From NCBI RefSeq assembly GCF_000340215.1, contig NW_006921534.1, forward strand, positions 3,719,041 to 3,783,040: 64,000 nucleotides of DNA. Direction: 5' to 3'. The notes under the pieces were generated by a model, which searched no databases, was not told the origin of the DNA, and was given only the letters and a program-made list of their open reading frames with translations. Below are positions 59,372-64,000 of this stretch, piece by piece; position 1 is the stretch's first letter; every line of letters begins with the position of its first letter. Source of the DNA: Pseudocercospora fijiensis CIRAD86. Taxonomy: Eukaryota > Ascomycota > Dothideomycetes > Mycosphaerellales > Mycosphaerellaceae. The translations under genes and the position numbers were made by a program.

Positions 59372-62300
59372 ATGGAACGATCGCAGTCGCAGTTGGAAAA
59401 CGTGCGACCCTCAGGGCTCAAGCCGCCGTCACGACTCCCGGCATTGAGTGGAAACAATAATGCCAGCCGCACGCTGCAGGAGACCAGCAGCAGCGACTTG
59501 AACGCGCGCACTGCCAGCGGGAATGCAAACGGAAATCTATCAGCCGTCGCGCCGCAGAGTGTCTATGGCATCGTGCCCAGCAAGCACAAAGTCTATGGCT
59601 GTACGTATGGGAAACAGTGTGCGTATGAGACGGGACACTGTGTTGACCGTGAGACATTTCCAGTACCGGAACCGCCTACGAAGCGTAAAACGCTCGCAGA
59701 ACGCGCCGCCGAGCCTGTTCGATCGCACATCCCCAGCAAGTCGAGCATCTCAAGCGGCTTTGGCTCGCGTCCCAAGACGAATATCGATTATTACCGAAAT
59801 CCTGCGAATGCCGCCATCTCCAGCAGTGCAAGTGGCATCCGTCCGAACAGCAGACAAGCCAATGGCGGGTCACGATATCCCGCGCCTCGCGCAGTCAAGA
59901 GCTCTCTCAATCTACAAGCACAAGCCCAGCATGACGATCAGGAATCCGATGGTGAGACTAGCGTTATGGGCAGACGAGATGGTACGCCTGTTCTCTCTTT
60001 CAATCACAACACCACCTCCAATGGCAGTAGCCTGCAGATTCGCAAGACACGCGCCCAAACAAACCTTCGTCACCAGAACTCTATGCAGTCCCAGTCTGCA
60101 AGTGCCAGGTCTCAACACCTGAGCACCACAGTTGAGAGCGACTATCGTGACAGCTCAGGCAGCTCAAGCCAGTCTTCACGCCAGATCTCCAACTCTTCTT
60201 CTTCTTCTACATCCACAGCACCTTCACAACAAGACACAACGCAACCAGGAGGGCCTGTCGGTGCCAGCAAACCCTCCCGTGAAGTATCACTCAGCACCGC
60301 TTTCGCTGGCCTGTCCCTCACTCCCCGGCTGAACAGCATGTCGAGGCACAGACCTTCTCTTGAGAGTATCAAGGAAGAGAAGTCGCCCTCGAAGATTCCA
60401 AAGTTCGCCTGCGCCCCTCAAGCCTCCCTTCGTCACACACAGTCTGCGCAAGTGCTTCGCACACCTTCGCCACTCAAGCAGAAGCCGTCAATGGCTGGCT
60501 TGAGGACGCCAGTGTCGAACGCGAGGCACAGAGATGTTATGCCTGTTTTCCTGACCAAAGAAGCGCTTACACCAGTCGCAGCATTCGATACCAACGTACG
60601 ACTCGATAGCATGGAGAAGATGTTCACTTCGCTGAAGAGCGAAATGGTGAAAGTGAACCATTCGAAAGAAGCGATAGAAACGTCCCTAGAATTGTACAAG
60701 ACACAAGCAGCTGAATTGCAAGCCGAAAAGCGAGACTTGGCTTCTCAATGCAAGACTCTCTCTTCCGATCTCGAACGAGCGCGCACCGAGCTGCACACAA
60801 CCTCTACTGATCTGCGACAAGTGCGACGAGACCACGAACGCGAGTTGCACGATCTCGAGCGAAAGTATGACAAGGAGCTCTCAGATTTACAATTGAGACA
60901 AGAACGGGAGGAGAGCCGCGTGGAGAGGGAGCGTGAAAAAGAAGCAGATCGATTAGCGAGGGAGATGGAGGAAGCAAAGAATGCATGGGAGAAGGAGAAA
61001 GATCGCGAGATTACTGACATGACCACTCAGCATTGGGACGAATTGGACCAAATAAGAACAGCGCACGAGAAAGAGCTATCAGATCTGCGAGCCAAAGTGC
61101 AAGAGCTTGAAGAGGCAGGTGAGAGTCGCGCGACTGAGTCGGCCTCTGAAGTGCAGCTCTTGAGAGACACAGTAGCCAGCGCTCAGAGCCAGTTGGATGC
61201 AAGCAATGCTACGATCGCCAGCTTGAGGAGTAGAATCACCACATTCGAGGCCAGAATTTCGACATTGGAACAGGAGAAGAATTCTCTGATTTCGAAGGCC
61301 CATTTCTTGGAAGGCAACCAGGAAGCACAAAGTCAGGAATTTACTGTCATGCAGCAAAAGATGGAGGAAGCTATTGCATTTAAGGAGGCCACGGTCGAGA
61401 CTTTGCGCAAAGAAGAAGCCCTGCGAAGAAAGTTGAATGCCATGATTTTGGAGTTGAGAGGCAACATTCGCGTATTTGTGCGAACACGACCGCTTCTAGG
61501 TGGAGAGGATGATGCTGCCAAAGTCGAATATCTTGACCAAGACTCTCTCGAGGGGTGCAAGGAGATGGTTGTGCATGCGCCGACTACGCAAACTGCAACC
61601 GGCAAGCAGAGGAATGAGAAGCACCAGTACGAATTTGATCGAGTGTTCACACCCGGAACGCCCAATCCAGCCGTCTTCGAAGAATGTAGGGATCTGATAC
61701 AGTCCGTGGTCGATGGTTACAATGTCAGCATCCTGTCTTACGGCCAGACTGGCAGCGGAAAGACGTACGGTATGACAGGTCCAGAAGGTATCATCCCATC
61801 TTCGATTAGAATGCTGCTCTCCGAGATGGGTCGTCTCAAAGAAAAGGGCTGGAAGTACGCCGTCGAAGCCAATTTCGTTGAGGTGTACAACGAGACTTTG
61901 AACGATTTGCTTGGCGACGCCAAGACCTGGGACGATACCGATGACCTGGGCGCAAGTGTTCGAGGCAAGAAGAAAGAGAAGCACGAAATCCATCATGACG
62001 CAGCCACCGGAAAGACGACTGTGACCAACTTGACCACGATTGGTCTATGGCCACCGCCAAACGATGACGGCAATTGGCCGCCTCCAGCTCCAGTGGATAC
62101 GTATGGCGAAGATGGCGAGCAGACCGTCTCATATACCGAAAAGGCCGTAAACAATCTCCTCGAGACTGCGGCCAAGAATCGTCGTGTGGCCGCCACAAAA
62201 GCCAATGAGCGCTCGTCTCGAAGTCACAGCATCTTCATGCTCACCTTGAAGGGATCCTGCTCAGCTTCGGGCGAGCACAGCGAAGGCGTGTTGAACCTCG

Positions 62301-62691
62301 TTGATCTGGCAGGTTCGGAACGACTAAAGCAATCAGGTGCCGAGGGGAGCCGGATGAAGGAGACTCAAGCTATCAACAAGTCCTTGTCTAGTCTTGGTGA
62401 TGTAATCGCGGCGCTCGGAAATAAGAGCGGCAACAGCGAAGCTCACGTTCCCTACAGGAACTCGAAGGCAAAGAGTCGCGCCCTTATACATAAAGTGAAT
62501 GCTAACCATTTTTGCAGTTGACTTATCTCCTACAATCGTCTCTCGGAGGAACAACGGCCGGCAAATCATCACGAACCCTAATGCTGTTGCATCTCAGCCC
62601 ATTGCAGGCCCATTGGCAGGAGAGCAGAAGCAGTCTATTGTTTGGAAGCAAGGTGCATGGCACTCACATTGGAACAGCAAAGAAACGATAA
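59372..62691 (+). CDS. KAR3: Kinesin-14 motor (KlpA/Kar3-like), minus-end C-terminal kinesin
   Basis: Two exons, 59372-62467 and 62518-62691, 1089 residues. The ~350-residue N-terminus is Ser-rich and basic, with a Cys-containing KHKVYGCTYGKQC patch; residues ~410-690 are a long coiled coil; the motor follows at ~696. Motor landmarks: NIRVFVRTRP, P-loop GQTGSGKTYGM (~791), switch I NERSSRSHS, switch II DLAGSE, and PYRNSK|LTYLLQ. The intron after AAG uses a GC donor (GCAAAG) with GCTAAC branch site and TTTGCAG acceptor; splicing restores HLSPLQAHWQESRSS and HIGTAKKR. A C-terminal motor behind the coiled coil defines kinesin-14, which slides spindle microtubules. The loop between VEVYNE and NERSS has a ~60-residue charged and Pro-rich insertion. 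Confidence 0.93.
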
Positions 62692-63397
62692 TGAAAAGGG
62701 CTGCTTGGGACCGGTTATGACGAAAGCTCGGACATACGCTGGCGTTCTCTTTGGAGAATCCTTGGTATGAGTGATAAGAGCGCCTTAGGATGGATTGTTG
62801 ATACCACTTTATTAAGCAGTTTGCTTCTTCTTGCTTCTACACGGAAGGGGATTCGGCGCATCGCAAAATAAGAAGGCACTACAAATGTTTTCGGTTCGAG
62901 CGGATGAGTACATTCTCCTGTGTACACTCGATACAGAGTCAAGAATCGTTACAGCCCCAGCAGATCTCCGTTCACGAGGTCGATCGGTCTGCACGTGGTG
63001 CAAGTTACCAATCGCATTTTGCATGCCTTGCCGGTGGTAGCTGGCGCGCGGCGCAGTAGAAGAACATATGCCGCCTGACGTAGCGAGGCTGAGCGACAAG
63101 CAACACCAAGACCTTTATCGGGAGGCTTGGCTTTTCAGCAATAAATGTCGGGGAGATGTTGATAGTATAATAGAAGCAAAAGTAGTTTCGGTTGCTTATG
63201 TGTAATATCGAATCAATCGACTTGTTATACACATCAGCTCTCACCAACTTTCAGCATTTTCTTTCAACAACTTTCAGAACCGCTTGAGAGTACTACGACA
63301 CCGACGAGCCTCGAAAACACGATCATCGATTAAGAAGGCGGAAACTCCAGCTCTCATAAAACCAAAGATCACAAGAAGAGCACTACATCCACCGGCC
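62692..63397. other. Intergenic region, nothing recognised
   Basis: About 700 nt between two plus-strand genes. Only short overlapping frames occur. Downstream of 63240 the DNA is rich in CAACTTTC-like leader sequence. Confidence 0.45.
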
Positions 63398-63778
63398 ATG
63401 AACCAACAAGGAAACATGAATGTCGAAAAGAGGACAGCTACCCAAGACACAGCATCCCAAGCCACAACCCTCGTGAAGGACCAAGACCAAGGACAAGAAC
63501 AGGAGCCCAAACGTCAAAGCTGGCTCCGCCGCCACCTCCCCGGAGGATCCAAAAAACCCCATGAACCATCACACTCTAGCCAAAAGAAAGAATCAATCTC
63601 CGACTCAGGCCCCTTCATCTTCGCCTTCGACCCTGCCCAGGGGAAAGAAGTCCTGCAAAAGAATCCTCACTGGCCAAACGAAGATACATGGAAGCGCGAG
63701 GAAGAAACGAAAGGACAGTGGGCAATGGGAGGAGAAATGGGACAAGCGAACCAAGATTTTGGCGGAACTGTTGGTTGA
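63398..63778 (+). CDS. Small hypothetical protein
   Basis: Single exon, 126 residues from the ATG at 63398; a 38-codon extension upstream starts only with TTG. It is Lys/Gln/Glu-rich and mostly disordered (KDQDQGQEQEPKRQSWLRR, HLPGGSKKPHEPS), with a short ordered segment GPFIFAFDPAQGKEVLQ and a Trp-rich helix (NPHWPNEDTWKREEE) before GQANQDFGGTVG. No family is recognised. It resembles short fungal-specific proteins, but support is limited to an ATG-started frame of sensible composition. Confidence 0.45.
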   Translation: MNQQGNMNVEKRTATQDTASQATTLVKDQDQGQEQEPKRQSWLRRHLPGGSKKPHEPSHSSQKKESISDSGPFIFAFDPAQGKEVLQKNPHWPNEDTWKREEETKGQWAMGGEMGQANQDFGGTVG

Positions 63779-64000
63779 TGATTTGAATGACTGTTTTACA
63801 TTCATACCTAGTACGTGATTTTCCTGTCGTGATGATATCTATACTGTAATGCATCGCTTCGCTTTAGTAGCCTCTCGATTTTCCGATCCCAAGAGAACTT
63901 GATTCTTTTCTCTTCGTGAGAAACAGCCACAAGAAAAGTACAAAATTTGCTCCCCAAAACGCCTCGGTGTGCTTCGATCAGTTGACGTTGTATGAGCTCC
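63779..64000. other. Right edge of the window, no gene seen
   Basis: The last 222 nt contain no supported feature; any gene here would continue beyond the window. Confidence 0.4.

Noticed and set aside
1..64000. CRISPR arrays, prokaryotic operons, Shine-Dalgarno sites
   Set aside because: The gene structure (introns, SCF, SNARE, nucleoporin, kinesin) is eukaryotic and no regularly spaced direct repeat array of that type is present.

Overview
The window looks like a chromosome segment of a filamentous ascomycete, most likely a Dothideomycete (Mycosphaerella-like). The evidence is intron-poor genes with 45-60 nt introns (GTAAGT/GTATGT donors, CTAAC-like branch sites), a DUF7598 membrane protein, fungal F-box families of the ELLE..LL..QRV type, a LOA1-type acyltransferase, and two blocks of transposon DNA changed in the way repeat-induced point mutation (RIP) changes DNA. 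This is inferred from protein reading and base composition; no database search was run.

Layout. 1-2226 is a RIP-mutated relic of a LINE-like retrotransposon (ORF1/gag-like, minus strand) that runs off the left edge. 3.1-25.3 kb is dense housekeeping DNA: DUF7598 membrane protein, phosphopantothenoylcysteine decarboxylase, mitochondrial monothiol glutaredoxin (GRX5), a coiled-coil protein, a hotdog thioesterase, an EamA/DMT transporter, guanylate kinase, a Zn2Cys6 plus F-box fusion protein, a PEP12-type syntaxin, nucleoporin NDC1, a disrupted calpain-like gene, a MDP-1 phosphatase and the SCF subunit CDC4. 26.3-29.9 kb is a complete PIF/Harbinger DNA transposon with 28-bp inverted repeats and a TTA target duplication; its transposase and Myb/SANT genes are full of TAG stops. 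30.2-47 kb holds a Ser/Arg-rich protein, a THADA/Trm732-like giant, TIM23, a tandem-repeat protein, the GBD/FH3 protein Rid1, an SDR oxidoreductase and some weak or decayed ORFs. 47.5-64 kb holds a Ser/Thr kinase with DMG in place of DFG, a methyltransferase, an F-box protein, a truncated fumarase/adenylosuccinate-lyase superfamily pseudogene, the PKA catalytic subunit behind a repeat-rich leader, ketopantoate reductase, a LOA1-like acyltransferase, a kinesin-14 with a GC-AG intron, and a small hypothetical gene.

Function. These are mostly unlinked core eukaryotic functions (CoA synthesis, Fe-S maturation, nuclear pore, endosomal SNARE, mitochondrial import, ubiquitin ligase, cAMP signalling, spindle motor). 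No biosynthetic cluster or obvious multi-gene accessory system is visible. The accessory signal is the two RIP-silenced transposons, a Zn2Cys6/F-box chimera, a lineage-specific tandem-repeat protein, and several genes caught with frame lesions (calpain, lyase, the 5' end of the THADA-like gene, the repeat protein).
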